The notes under the pieces: model-generated | Seen by the model: only the letters and a program-made list of their open reading frames with translations | Database searches by the model: none | What the model was told of the DNA's origin: nothing | Position numbers and translations under genes: made by a program | Source: Branchiostoma floridae | Lineage: Eukaryota; Chordata; Leptocardii; Amphioxiformes; Branchiostomatidae | Length of the DNA: 64,000 nt | Assembly: GCF_000003815.2 (NCBI RefSeq) | Contig: NC_049991.1 | Coordinates: 11,541,001 to 11,605,000, forward strand | Reading direction: 5' to 3' | In this document: piece by piece, positions 24,554 to 35,805 of the stretch | Position numbering within the stretch: position 1 is the first letter of the stretch | Layout of the letters: every line of letters starts with the position of its first letter

Positions 24554-24804
24554 GGTGGTATCTCACTGCACCTGGGGTACCGGTGCGGCACTGCGGGGTT
24601 CGGTCACTGCGGCACTGTTTTGTTATTTTCGCCGATTTTTTTCATAATTTAGATATTTCGTTATATGTAAAAGTATGACTTAGAAGACAACAAAATACCT
24701 AATACGTAAGAAACTTTACTCCTTCTTTATCTCTGAAATTCGTTGAGTAATCTTTCGAACCCCACAGTGATGCACTGGTGCCCCAAGTGCTGTGAGATAC
24801 CACC
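24554..24804. mobile_element. MITE-like inverted-repeat element, family A copy 2
   Basis: 251 bp. The left end GGTGGTATCTCACTGCACCT... matches the reverse complement of the right end ...TGCTGTGAGATACCACC over about 50 bases with few mismatches. The interior order (GGCACTGTTTTGTTATTTTCG, later CTTTATCTCTGAAATTCGTTG) is shared with the copy at 2517-2737. This copy preserves both outer ends, so it defines the family termini. Confidence 0.85.
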
Positions 24805-27006
24805 TTAATCGACTTTGTTCGTGTGGGAATGACTTCATCCGTAGTATCAATATATTTACATCAGGGCCTGTTACACGATACTGCCGCCTACGCCAAACTC
24901 AATTCGTACTTAGGCTATTGACCCACCAAGTGAACAAGCCAATGTTACTAATTTAATCATCCGCTACTCTACAAAATACATGTACAGCACTGCTTCGTCA
25001 ATTACCCCTCACATTGGACACTCATTATGTGATATTGCTCTGAATCTACTCACTGTAATCGATATGGGACCTACCTAGGGACTTGGATGTCACACGTCAT
25101 AACAATAAGTGTCAGTCCCCGGACGGTCATGATGAGTAGTCAATAACTGATCAGATAAACGTACTATAAGTTTCGTCCTTCCGTATATTCACAACTGTCT
25201 TAAGAAGCGAAAAGATGTACTTCATACTAGTAGTTCGCATTGGACATTGCAGATACATTAGTACGTAAGATTCTTATATTACTGTAACAGTGCTTCTGCT
25301 TTATTACCATGTCCTGTACTTGTTAATGTATTATCTACGCCTTTCATTTGGTTTATAAAGAGAAAGACAAAATAGGATTCATCAGTACCATCAAACAGCT
25401 TTATTAGTAATCATCTATAGTATCTCATATATACATGTACAGTAAGTGGTGTAACATTTCTATGTAAGCTCTGCATTGTCTATAGATGGAATTATTAATC
25501 ACATTTGTTTAGTTCAGAAAATTGTGGTAATCGGAACAGCGGAAGATTCTTCTTGCCAGCGAAATACGGAGACAAATTCAATGAAGTTAGCATGGTTTTC
25601 TAAGACGATAATTTTTGTTTCATTTAACAACGAGATCGATAGCAAACTCTGTATGAATCGGAATATTTATAGTTATGGTACTGATGTACAAGTTAAGTGA
25701 TGTGTTATTCCGAAGGGTACTGATAACTGTTAACCAATGGGGATCTATATACTTCCACTTTGATAGCATAAGAACTGCCCAGTACCCTAAAACGGGAGCT
25801 AGTACCGGCCTAGCTACCTGCAGCACCTCTGCATGGTGTCATGTCTGGAGATATAGTGACATTTGCTGCGTCAAGTAAAATACTGTGGCTAACATCGTCA
25901 CTCAAATAGAACACACCATGCATTAAATATCCTATTAGTAACGTGAACCGAGCAAAGCTGCATTCCACAGATTGTGCTCCCCCCTCAATTGAGGATGACA
26001 ACTTTACGTATTTGCGACAACACTGTTTGAAATCATGCTAATAGTTCATCAGTACGGCATGGGTAGTGAAAAAAGAGTTTTATAAAGGACACATTGTAAG
26101 TGCTTGTTTAGGAAGGCACGGTGCTTCATATTATTGCAGCACAATGGGTCACTACTTTATCAATGTCCGTGATAAACGCTAACGTTGCAGAAGTCGATAT
26201 TCACATTACCGAGATTACGTGATGTATAGTGTAAATTATGAATGTATCCAATTATATACCCAATAGCTTAATGGATGCACAGTAAGGCGAGACGCCTTGG
26301 AGCGCTGACACCATATCTTACATTGCTATATACACACATTCATTGTTTTATCATATAAAACTATATTGCGACATGACAGCAAGTCGATCTATACAATGGG
26401 CTGTTTTCGTCTGTTGTATTTTGTGAAACGTGCCCCTAAAACATCTATACTAGCTGCCAAACAGGAAAGAAAACACGACTAAACCCTGATCAGCCGTTTG
26501 CATATCGCTTATCTAATAGATCTCAGGTCGCTACCGTCGGTTTTGATGCCGTTAAGGTGGATTTGCCGCGGCTATAAATCAAACAATGAATATCGTGTCA
26601 AGAAGTTTGCAAAAACGGTGGTCTACTATTACAGGTATCGTTATCAGCACAACACACGGCATAGGGCATGTGAGGTCAAGTGAGATACCTTTATAGGGTC
26701 TTGATCCAATGGCCTAAAATTTAAGTAATAGCAGTTCTTTGTCATTCGGACTTAGCAGGCCTGCGTGCTAACCAAGGGCCCTTAAGCTTACACAAGCATC
26801 TTACAGGGGCGTTAGACCTAAGCCTATCCAACTCGAAAAACTATAGACGCCCAAACATTAGCCGCATTGGTGTATCCCTGGACCTTCTCCTTACTACCGT
26901 CTGTAGCTTGGCCCACGACATTCGCAGGATATAGTAGCAAGCCAACCCGCGAACATCAGTTTCCCTGGTAAAACGTTTTACTAATGTTGTAACCTTTAAC
27001 TTCCAA

Positions 27007-27539
27007 TCATCCTGGCTCGTTACTAGTATTGGACGCGAAACTGACTAGACAGGCCCCGGCCACCAATATGTACATGATGAGGAAGATTCTGTCGAGCACT
27101 TTTGCAAGACTTCTCCACTCTTTTTCATAAGCTCTGTGCCTTTGATGATGCCGCATGATGTCTAGTACGTCGTTCACTTTCCTTTCGATGTCGTGTAGAG
27201 TGCTGGTCATCTTGGTCTGGAACGCGTACCAGTCCGTCAGTTTGACGTCCTTCTGCAGTCCGCAGTGCACGCTGCTGTTGTTGGCGTACAAGGTGTCAGT
27301 AAGGTCCGAGATGTCGTTCACCAGCTCAATCTTTGAGGACGAGTCGTCCGTCTCGATTGTCCGTAGGTTCTTGGAGAGATCCCCCATCAGCATGACCTTG
27401 GCCAGCCGCTTGAGCATCACCTCGCGGACCCACTTGGGCAGGGGCTCCACCGACACGGTACAGTCACACACGTGCATGACGAAGATGGTCATTGCCAGGG
27501 AGAAGGACATCAGGATCATGGTGATGATCACGTACCGAC
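27007..27539 (-). CDS. receptor exon 6: TM3, cytoplasmic loop, TM4
   Basis: Acceptor CTTCGTGCAG|GTCGGTAC. Reads [20 protein letters not shown] (TM3), a loop of about 120 residues with [17 protein letters not shown] right after TM3 as in nicotinic subunits, the MA helix ending [13 protein letters not shown], then TM4 and stop. The loop is short for the family. Confidence 0.95.
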
Positions 27540-30500
27540 CTGCACGAAGAGAAGTGATGGTGTGGTGTTAATGGTAGAACTAGTGTAACTAGTAATTATA
27601 ACGGCCATCAACACTGTCTTAATGATTAATAAAAGAGATGCATCGCTGTGCCAAATGACAAACCCATTATCTTTTGAGTACAGCATTAGAGTCGGTCATA
27701 GACAAGGTCACTATTATACTGTGAGCCATGGCGCCACTCATTGTAAAAGAAAATACAGACGATATGTCAGTCAGATATGCAGCTCTCTGCTACTCTACTT
27801 GGAAAAATGACATATTTCCATTGGATTAACTTTATGTTGGGATGGACTATCAAACTTACCAATCCAGGGCAGTTTGTCTGATTCCGGCAGAACCTCGGTG
27901 ATGACGAGCTGAAAGACGACCATGGACAGGAGTAGTGACACCCCGAAGGACAACCTCTCCCCGCTGTTGATGGGCAGGAAGAAGGTCACGGCCATGATGA
28001 AGGTCAGGAGGAGACACGGTAACAGCAGGTTAAAGACGTAGAACGTGGACTTCCTCTGTAGCCCGAGGGTAAAGGTGACGTCAGCGTACGGAGTTCCGAT
28101 GTTGAAGTCTTCGCCGTACCAGATCATGTTAGCTGTTGCTTTGAAATATAAGACTCGCCACTCGGGGTGTTGTATGAAGCCCTCCAGGCTGCCGTTTTCA
28201 GCCATGGCCCGCATCACCAACTCGAAGCCGCTGTGGATCCACGGGCCGAACTTCAGCTGGCACGCCTGCGTGTCGAACGGGAAGTTGGAGACGTCCAGGT
28301 GGCAGGAGGAGACGATGACGGCCGGGACCTCCCACAGCACGTACCCGTTATCGTGGATCTTCACGTACGTCTCTCGGTGCGACCAGCCGTCAAAGTACGG
28401 ATCCACACTGGAGTAAGGGTGCAAGGAAGAAGATAGCTGTCATCAATTTTCAAAGCAATACGTAATGCATATTATATAGATAACCTTCACCTATTGTGAT
28501 TGTATCGATACCATCTATGGAGAATATGCTTTTACGCAGTACAGATAGGACATTTTCCTATACGTCAGCAAAAGCTAGATACTAGATTTGCTGATGACTT
28601 ACTTCTGGTACAGCACGATGTCGGGCATCCACACCTTCGGAGAAGGTACAGTGATGGTTTTAAAATTGCCGAACTCTTCTGGACTCCACTGAAGATGCGT
28701 GTCATTCCAGCCCTGGGAAATGATCAACGATGAGCAAGTGTCAAAGAAACAGTATGCACAGCACGTCCACCAACAAGTCTATCCGAGATACCAAGTTAGT
28801 ATTATCCCAGTACATTACTAATATCGTAGAAACAGGCCCCATTTTAAAGCGTAAACAGCAAGTTCATCTATTATTATATCATAGCAATTCCAACAGTAGA
28901 ACTTATTATTAAACATTCGAGCGATGTATGAAGTTGGAAATGGACCGCAAAATGCTTGTCAAAACAATTGCGTCGATGTTTAGTTCTCTGAATGATAGTT
29001 TAAACTGCATGTCATCATAATCATAATCATCATCATGGTTAGGCTGCAACGCAGGCGACTGTATGCTTCTTCCAGTTCCCTTTGTTTCCTGCAAATTGAC
29101 TCTTCTTTTTTGGAGTATTATAAGTTGCCAGATAAACGAATGTAGAATCCCGATATCTATAGGTTCGGGAACAAGTCCCACAGTTGTCACTTGTTGTGAT
29201 GTCTTAAGACTGTGTGAGTGACAGCCTGGCCGATGGAAAACATGAGGCATTTGGCAGTTTATAATGATGAAAGGTTTCCTGGCTAGAGTCCAGCAAAAAG
29301 ATTCACCAGAGCACCATGAGCTAGTACTGTAATTTTTTAACTGGCTAACTGGTCATATGGGAACTATTTTATGCTATGCATGTGACAATGCCAATGGATC
29401 AGATCATACCGGCAGGATACACTGCAGCAAGTCATCTATACTAATTATCCCAGAGAGGCTTCTAGAAGCCAATTTGCATCCAGGTGATAAATCAGAATGC
29501 AACAGTTATTAAACCTGCCCTGATACGTCTCTGTCTGGGTAATCTTATCAGTGTAACATGACATTCAATCTTCTTGTGCAATTGAATAACAGTGTTTAAT
29601 CAGGCTCTTACACAACGGTGGAGCTTACCATGGTCAGCCACAGGCTGGCGGTCAAGGTTTGGTGCTTCTCGTGCTGAAAAAGATGAAAATCGATTGATAT
29701 CAGTTAGAATATGAGACAGGTGGTGAATTGGTTTCGAAGTCCAAGACAGAGGAGCATTGTTCCGACATGGTTAGAGATTTGGCCTTTGGAATCTATAGCT
29801 GGGGCGTTCCCCCAGTCAGTTGTCTCCCCTAACCTGAGTATCAGTCTGGTTAGCCCCCGTACACTAACCACGCTAGTCTCCCCATTGATGCACCCAAATC
29901 TCCCTGTTTGGTTGGTACATATATATGGTCTCCTTTGGCCAATACTGACCATGGTAAAATCCTAATTGCTATCAGCTATACTGCTTATATCACGGCTAAA
30001 CAATTAATTTAGTCGTCCATCGTGTCTATAATTTTTCTTAATGATTTACTGCCAGCTTCTTTGTGTGACCAAAAAGATGTGATACACTACAAGCAGTGTT
30101 TTTTTCAAAGCAATATTTTACACAAAGTATCCCGGCAGAGATTTGATCTCTAATGAGATAGGCTGCACCATAACACATAATCGGTAGGCAAAGTGGAAAT
30201 TATGACTGTAGGGTCTCAGAGGTTAGGAACTACTGAGTCGGAAAATATGTGACCTGATGGAACTTCAGTCTATTGAAAGTCGGTAAAATAGTTATAGATG
30301 CCAACTACATATATTATCTGGAATGTGGTGTGAAATAACCTACGTTTGACGGGACGTGGTTTGTAAAATGTGAATTTTCGTAAAGGAAAGTTTGGCGGCA
30401 TCATCTTTCTGAATTGCTTGTGTGCTGTCAATGTGTTGATGACAGAAATACAATAAACTATGTGTATCTATACATCTCTGACAACTCTAGATGGAAATGA

Positions 30501-33500
30501 GTATAGAATGGTCGACAACTGGACGCCATGGATGGATCAAAGGATCCTTGTGTTTCACTTCAAGAGATTTTCCCTATTCCTCACGAATGGTTAACGAAAA
30601 TATGTCGGTAGAAGGAGGTCCCGGGAGGATTCACTTTGCACTCACGCTGTTTTATCGAACGTCCCACTTAGGGGCTGAGATTCGGTCTTCACAGGAAAGG
30701 ATTGTTACAACATCAGCATTTTTCTTGGATTTAATGCGACCGTGTGATGATTTGCTTGAAGTAAAACGAGGCATACTTTTACTACGCTATTTCGCTGTGG
30801 TAGGCAAAAATAAAGAAATTTTTAACTGTCCAGCAGGACAGGTCGTTGCACAACTTCCATAAGTTGCTTCAGAATTAAGCTAAGGTATCGTGATGTATCC
30901 CTCACTGGGAGCCCAAACATCGGCTCCCGATCCTCCAGCCTTGTCGTGGTGTGAGGGCCCGAATGTACCAATTTCCTTGTCCTGGGGTAGGTGGCAAGTT
31001 CCTACTCTGTAACCTCGAATGATGGGGTGGAAATTGGGTAGTCGCCAAATGGAGGATCCAACTCCGCCCTTGCCGGTGTCCCAAGCCCGGATGTGAAAGA
31101 GAGAAGGTTGTGCGCTGGGTCAGCATCCCGCCACGTGAAAGTTGCAGTGCTACTGAAACGCTGACGAACTTAGAAAGTTATTCTTCTTCGGGCGTGGAAC
31201 TGAGGACTGGGGCAGAACCCCACATGACGAGTGGAAATGAAAGCCGAGAGGAAGTTTCCGTTCTGAGGGAGTCCTTGGCAACACCCCAACAACTACTTAG
31301 AATTGCAGCCTGGAATGTGCGAACCATGTACGAGACAGGCAAAACACTACAAGTCGTACGTTGGGAGCAAAGAGTCTCCAACAAGGAGGTTGCCGAACGT
31401 ACAGGAATTCCCAACATCGTGGAGGAAATAAAACGCAGACGTTGGAAGTGGTTGGGGCACGTGCTGCGTATGCACAAAAACAGACACCCTTATGTCGCCC
31501 TCAAATGGACCCCTCAAGGGAAGCGAAGCAGAGGCAGGCCTCTAGGGACCTGGAGAAGGACGGTTGAAGGGGAGATGAAGGCAGCACGTAAGACCTGGCA
31601 TGAAGTTAGATGGATGGCCCAAGATAGGAAGGACTGGAAGAAGTTCGTCAGTGCCTTATGCTCCACCAAAGGGAGCGAAGAGGATTAGGTAGGTAGGTAG
31701 GATCGTGATGTATGTGTGTGTGTCATTATGTGTGCATGTGTCATTATGTGTGTACTGTGTGTGTGTGTGTGTGCGTGTGTGTGTGCGTGCGTGCGTGCGT
31801 GAGTATGGGTGTATCGATATATATGTGTGTGTGTGTGTGTGTGCGTGTGTGTATTGTGTGTGCTGGTGTGTATTGTTTGTATGTATCGTGTGTGTGCGTG
31901 CGCGTTTGTGTAGATGTATGTATGTGTATGTGTCTGCTTGTCTGTCCCTGTGTGTGTGTATTTGTGTCTGTGCGCCTTACCATGTCGATGATGTGAGTGA
32001 GTGCGACTCCCATCTCCACCATCAGGATGTCAGTGTTCTCGGCCACGGGCCGAAGTTCTACATCGTAGTTGTCAAACAGGTGATGGTACAGCAGGCTGTC
32101 GTTCCCGGACCCTGCAATGTATGCGGTACTTGTACACATGAACCGAACCGACACTACCCAATATTCTATTAAACAATCACTACAATTCTGTAGAAACGGT
32201 ATCCCAGTTATAAATGCACGGGATTTTAAGGATTTTCTGCTCATAAAAAAATGAAATAAGAACAAAAACGACCGAAATGAACTGATGATTACAAAGGTAA
32301 TACAAATCCAGTTAAAATGAAATAACAAATTAGCGCCATCAACATCATAACATGATACACACATGTCCCAAGTCGACACTGCTATTTGAAGCTGTACGAT
32401 TACATTACATTACAAGGTACATTAGATAACTAATAGTCGGAATAGAGCCCTGAATATGATTATGACACTCATGAAAAATAAATTGATTCGTATCTTTGGC
32501 TCAACTTTATCTACGTCGCGTCATTGATCATGACTGCCTACTATACTGACAGTTCAGTTACGTATTACCTATGTTGGCAATGTATGGTGTTTCATTAGAA
32601 CTTTCCCAGGCTTTAAAAAGTGACATTGTCGTGCAAGCACTGGTAACACTTCACGAGAACAGCACAAGTCCGTAACAGGAGAGTGAATCCCCCAGACTGC
32701 CTGCCAGTTGGAGCTATGTACCCTCCTGAGAGTATGTGAAGTTGGTTTCGTAATTTTGCTGATAAACAATAGCCTAAAAGCACCCACTCACAAATTCGTC
32801 AGTGTCTTTTCATTAGGCACCATCAATTTGTTCCGACAGTGGCATGTCTTTAATCCATGTTCTCAAGCAATAATTGCAGCTACCGTAACAGTAAAGGCGT
32901 GCTGTTAAAAGCCCTTCATTAAGCAAAGGCTTTAGACCAACCCCTCCACTTAACAACCCCGGTCGTGCTGTAGGTCATCGCCCCTTGCACTAGGGCCACA
33001 CTGATTATATCTATGGATGCCATCTGGCCGCGCGTTCATTATATTGTGCCTGTTTTTTTTTTTCTGTAAATCGCCTACTCTGATCTCACAAGTTATGATG
33101 CCTTGAAAAGACCAGCATATGAGTGGGCTTACTTGTCGTAAAACTGAAGCTGGATTTATATTTTTCTGAGAAGGAGGAAAAAAACAAGACAACATATCCC
33201 CTGCGATAATAATCAACTTTGATACACAAATAAAGATACACAAATAAAAATTGCCTATGATACACCATGTTCTGCAGTTCTTTTTGCATTGTACAACAGC
33301 TCTGTATGGTATCAAATTTGAAATTTTGCCGCATTTTTGGCTGGATTTTATTTTTGCCCTCTCGAATTAGTTTTGAGGTATCCTTAAAATGAATCTGTCT
33401 AGCCTGTTCAGTAAGCTCTTGTAAACAACATCTCTCTATCCTGACGAAAAATTTCGCTGTAAGGTAGTTTGTCCACCGGAAACCTTAAGACGGTCTATAG

Positions 33501-35482
33501 TTGTCAGCGAGTTGGATAGGTGAGTTCGTTAGAAGGTCAGCCGTTAATCTACAGTATTGATCATAAGATCCATCCTGTTTACAGAACACATCTCCGAGTT
33601 AACCCTAATCCGACCTGAGCCGGCGTGTCCGTAATGACCTTTACATAACGACGGTGCAGAAGATCAACGGTCAATGACCTGTAACGGATCCCTTTTCGTC
33701 ATTAGGTATTCTGTTTAGAACATTGTGCACCTAACCCTGGGTACCATCCGGATAGTAGTTCGCTCCTATGTTCACTTCTGCTATCCACAGAGAAGCGATT
33801 GTATATAGTGTATAATGAATGTCAGAGCTAGAAGCGACTGTATATAGTATATATTGAACGCTGGAGCGAACTACTTTCCGGATGGTACCCAGGCTATTGT
33901 GCACCTGGAACAAGTGGTAAGTTACGTTACACAGTTTATCGTTTATGGTTAGAACGCAGCAAATTTTTATGCCCAACTCTCAGATCTGCAGATTCGAAGT
34001 GACAGAGGAACAAAAAAATCAACAGTAGTAAAAAAAACAGGATGCCTAAACTTTCAAAATAGAAACACTTAAGTGTAGAAAGAATTGATGTGACAAGATG
34101 TGGTATAACAGCCAATTAGACTTTTACTCGTATCAATGTATTTAAGTAGTGCACAAAGTGACAGTAGTTTTATGTTGCGGTAGTTGGAAACTAACCTGAA
34201 GGCTATGATTTGATTACACGAGTGTCGCCTCGAGAACTACTGAATTAGTTTCAGTTCTACATTAACGACAGCTATCTCATTAGTGTCACTTCTTCAACTG
34301 CACTGAAAGCAACCACAGCACATATTTGCCCCTGTTTGGTATTGTCATGTTCATCATCTCTGGAAGCAATAGAATTGCTTACTATTTCATAAATCAGACA
34401 AAAATCAATATGCACGCTGATGCCATTCATACAATATACTTGCTGTGGCCTAAGTAAGAACTTAAAATGCAGCGGCTTTGTCTAGTCATTATGTATATTA
34501 CCAATCTGTGTTTATATCTCTATATGTTTATATCTCTGTATGTTTATGTTTAGTAAAACAGTATGGTTGTCTTGGTTTGTGTATTTCTATCTATATGTCT
34601 TTTGCTGAATTAATCATGGGAAAATAATTTTGAATAATAAAGACCTCTGTACTGTCAGAACCCATGGCGCTACTTCAGGGGGTCAACATGACACAGAAGA
34701 TTGCCCTGTCCCGCCCAAGGCTCATCATTCTGTGAGCTGTGACATGTCGGCGTGATGTATTAGACAAGGGAAGATTGCATTAGAGATGAATGGTGTGTTG
34801 CCAGCACAAATTAAGAACCGCACAATTAGAGTCAATTGCAAAGGTCTGCGGTAATCCTACATGAGAAGGCTCCTGTTGCTCTGAGATAAAAGCGTGGAGG
34901 AATCATAGTTATTTCACGTACTCTGTCACATCAATCCGCCCCGACATTGAGACATCACACAGCTAGTTGTAACGAGCGGCTGGGATGAAGCACAATTCAG
35001 TGGAGAGAATGATTTTGTATGATACAAAACTCAAGGCAAACAGGTCTGTACCAACTGTGCAATCAAGAAATTAAGATTCAAGGAACGTCGGTTTGTTGCT
35101 TTATGATGCTCCTGGTAGCTACCATCCTAGTATGTTATATGTCGTCAAGAAAGTAGTAAATGTCTTTGCTTATTGAACAATCCACCAGGACGGCGACCTC
35201 GCTGTGACCGCGCTGTGACCAAGCGGCTCGATAGAACGCTCAACGTCGAATTTTACAGATAAAAACGAATATTTTTACGCCTAGTTACTTTTGTTGTCTT
35301 TATAGTATTGGCTTTGCAATTTGCATGATAAACTGATTATAAACTCAAAGGTTACGCAAATCCAATTTAGGTCGCAGCGAGATTCCAACCGGAAAGTAAG
35401 ACTTACCACGTCCGCTGGCCTTGCTGGACAGGAGTAGCGCCACACAAATAGTCGCCAGGCAGAAGAGGGTTGGCTGGCCCAT
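27007..35482 (-). CDS. cys-loop ligand-gated ion channel subunit, nicotinic acetylcholine receptor type, six exons
   Basis: Exons 35407-35482, 31981-32111, 29629-29673, 28603-28712, 27860-28407 and 27007-27539 (minus strand) join in phase into 480 residues. Residues 1-24 are a signal peptide ([18 protein letters not shown]). Extracellular domain: [10 protein letters not shown] (loop A), GYVLWEVPA (loop B tryptophan 146) and the cys-loop C156-(13 residues)-C170. TM1 about 243-267, TM2 about 273-292, TM3 305-327, a cytoplasmic loop with an amphipathic helix, and TM4 about 453-472. M2 has Glu271 (-1'), Leu281 (9') and Glu292 (20'), the pattern of cation-selective pores. The loop C region ([18 protein letters not shown]) has no vicinal cysteine pair, so it is non-alpha type and would be expected to need an alpha partner to bind acetylcholine. 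Every splice site is GT-AG and the gene looks intact. Confidence 0.95.
27860..28407 (-). CDS. receptor exon 5: cys-loop, loop C region, TM1, TM2
   Basis: Acceptor TTACTCCAG|TGTGGATC and donor GGATTG|GTAAGT. Carries [15 protein letters not shown], then [18 protein letters not shown] (TM1) and [20 protein letters not shown] (TM2). Confidence 0.95.
28603..28712 (-). CDS. receptor exon 4 (110 bases)
   Basis: Acceptor TTTCCCAG|GGCTGG and donor CAGAA|GTAAGT. Codes for [20 protein letters not shown] and [14 protein letters not shown]. 110 bases is the size usual for this exon in nicotinic genes. Confidence 0.95.
29629..29673 (-). CDS. receptor exon 3 (45 bases)
   Basis: Acceptor CTTTTTCAG|CACGAG and donor ACCATG|GTAAGC, phase 0 at both ends. 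Codes for [15 protein letters not shown], matching the DEKNQ-LTTN-W motif of nicotinic subunits. The 45-base size is the ancestral one. Confidence 0.95.
30895..31702 (+). mobile_element. internally deleted non-LTR retrotransposon (LINE) ending in a (TAGG)n tail
   Basis: Lies in receptor intron 2, opposite to the gene. The 31110-31688 frame first matches the start of an AP-type endonuclease ([20 protein letters not shown], the motif seen in craniofacial development protein 2-like LINE proteins). It then switches in frame, near 31350, to the C-terminal end of a reverse-transcriptase protein ([70 protein letters not shown]). Nearly all of the endonuclease and the whole polymerase core are missing, so it cannot encode its own mobility. 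The bases 30895-31110 look like the element's 5' region. TAGG repeats (31686-31702) form the tail. The clade (RTE-like or related) is uncertain. Confidence 0.8.
31110..31688 (+). pseudogene. fused endonuclease-start / RT-end LINE reading frame
   Basis: 192 codons, open across the deletion junction and ending [11 protein letters not shown]. Roughly 40 residues derive from the endonuclease start and 120 from the protein's C-terminus. The intact frame may be chance or may mean the deleted form itself was copied by a helper element. Confidence 0.75.
31705..31972. repeat. (TG/CA)n microsatellite beside the receptor exon 2 donor
   Basis: About 270 bases of TG-dominated repeat with TGTATG, TGCG and GTGTGTGTGT blocks. 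It directly follows the LINE tail and stops about 8 bases from the splice donor of exon 2. On the gene strand it is CA-rich. Confidence 0.95.
31981..32111 (-). CDS. receptor exon 2: start of mature extracellular domain
   Basis: Acceptor ACATTGCAG|GGTCCG and donor GACATG|GTAAGG. Codes for [20 protein letters not shown], then [20 protein letters not shown] and IDM. The xLxxHLFxxYxxxxRPV pattern is the standard N-terminal helix of nicotinic subunits. Confidence 0.95.
33737..33892. mobile_element. MITE-like element with 30-bp inverted repeats, family B copy 1
   Basis: 33737-33766 (CTGGGTACCATCCGGATAGT...) and 33863-33892 are reverse complements with one mismatch. Inside are two 39-bp direct repeats starting GAAGCGATTGTATATAGT and GAAGCGACTGTATATAGT. 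ATTGTGCACCT occurs on both outer flanks and may be a target duplication. Confidence 0.9.
35182..35395. mobile_element. MITE-like element, family C copy, next to the exon 1 donor
   Basis: Begins CCACCAGGACGGCGACCTCG and ends CCAATTTAGGTCGCAGCGAG. The latter is shared almost exactly with 50109-50129, and the GCTGTGACCAA motif with 49962-49972. The distal end (CGCCGTCTAGTGG in other copies) is worn away. It reaches within 11 bases of the receptor exon 1 donor. Confidence 0.65.
35407..35482 (-). CDS. receptor exon 1: signal peptide
   Basis: ATG at 35482; [20 protein letters not shown] then KASGR and donor CGTG|GTAAGT in phase 1, which exon 2 continues. An open frame extends upstream of this ATG, but that part lacks a signal sequence. 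The hydrophobic stretch directly behind M59 of that frame marks the true start. Confidence 0.9.
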
Positions 35483-35608
35483 GGCTGTTTTCTTGATTAC
35501 CCTGTGCAGCAATGACACTTCTGGAAAACAGTACAAACTCAAGTCATTCCATTTTGAAACGACAGAACACGCTTTTGCAAAATTGCACCTTGAATCACTA
35601 AACATTGT

Positions 35609-35736
35609 AGCCTGGGTACCATTACCGTAGTCACCGCTGGGTCTTCCATCTGCCACCTAATTAACCTTATTTACCACGATGAGTAAGCGAAAATGGACAG
35701 CCAGTGGTAATAACTGCGGAGGATGGTACCTAGGCT
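35609..35736. mobile_element. MITE-like element, family B copy 2
   Basis: Left AGCCTGGGTACCAT (35609-35622) and right ATGGTACCTAGGCT (35723-35736) are inverted with one mismatch. The ends match the copy at 33737-33892; the interiors differ. It sits about 130 bases upstream of the receptor start codon. Confidence 0.75.
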
Positions 35737-35805
35737 TTACAAATATCTAAACCATATCCCACCTAAATCCACATTTTGCCAGGATAAGGACTTTTCAACA
35801 GTCCA

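Larger units (their letters stand above)
16904..27006. other. 10 kb intergenic region between the two minus-strand genes
   Basis: The first few hundred bases are the likely promoter side of the PPPY gene. Beyond that I see a 1.1 kb minisatellite (18440-19570), inverted-repeat elements (20281-20412, 24554-24804), a LINE-like 3' tail (about 22240-22336), a TTTC microsatellite (23064-23097) and a tRNA-like relic (24258-24325). An open frame at 17482-17826 (+) has no recognisable domain. Confidence 0.5.
29674..31980 (-). other. receptor intron 2 with inserted repeats
   Basis: 2.3 kb intron beginning GTAAGG. It holds a CA-rich microsatellite next to the donor and an antisense, internally deleted non-LTR retrotransposon. 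An unrelated open frame at 30491-30862 (+) has no recognisable domain. Confidence 0.85.
32112..35406 (-). other. receptor intron 1 (3.3 kb)
   Basis: Starts GTAAGT right after the signal-peptide exon. Holds one inverted-repeat element of the CTGGGTACCATCC family (33737-33892) and a degraded MITE (35182-35395) next to the donor. No other coding content seen. Confidence 0.8.

Noticed and set aside
31705-32379. Long frames on both strands rich in Val/Cys or Thr/His
   Set aside because: They read through the TG/CA microsatellite. Only the 31981-32111 part is real, as exon 2 of the receptor.
33720-33905. ATTGTGCACCT on both flanks of the 33.7 kb MITE as a target-site duplication
   Set aside because: The repeat is offset by several bases from the element ends on the left, so it is reported only as possible.
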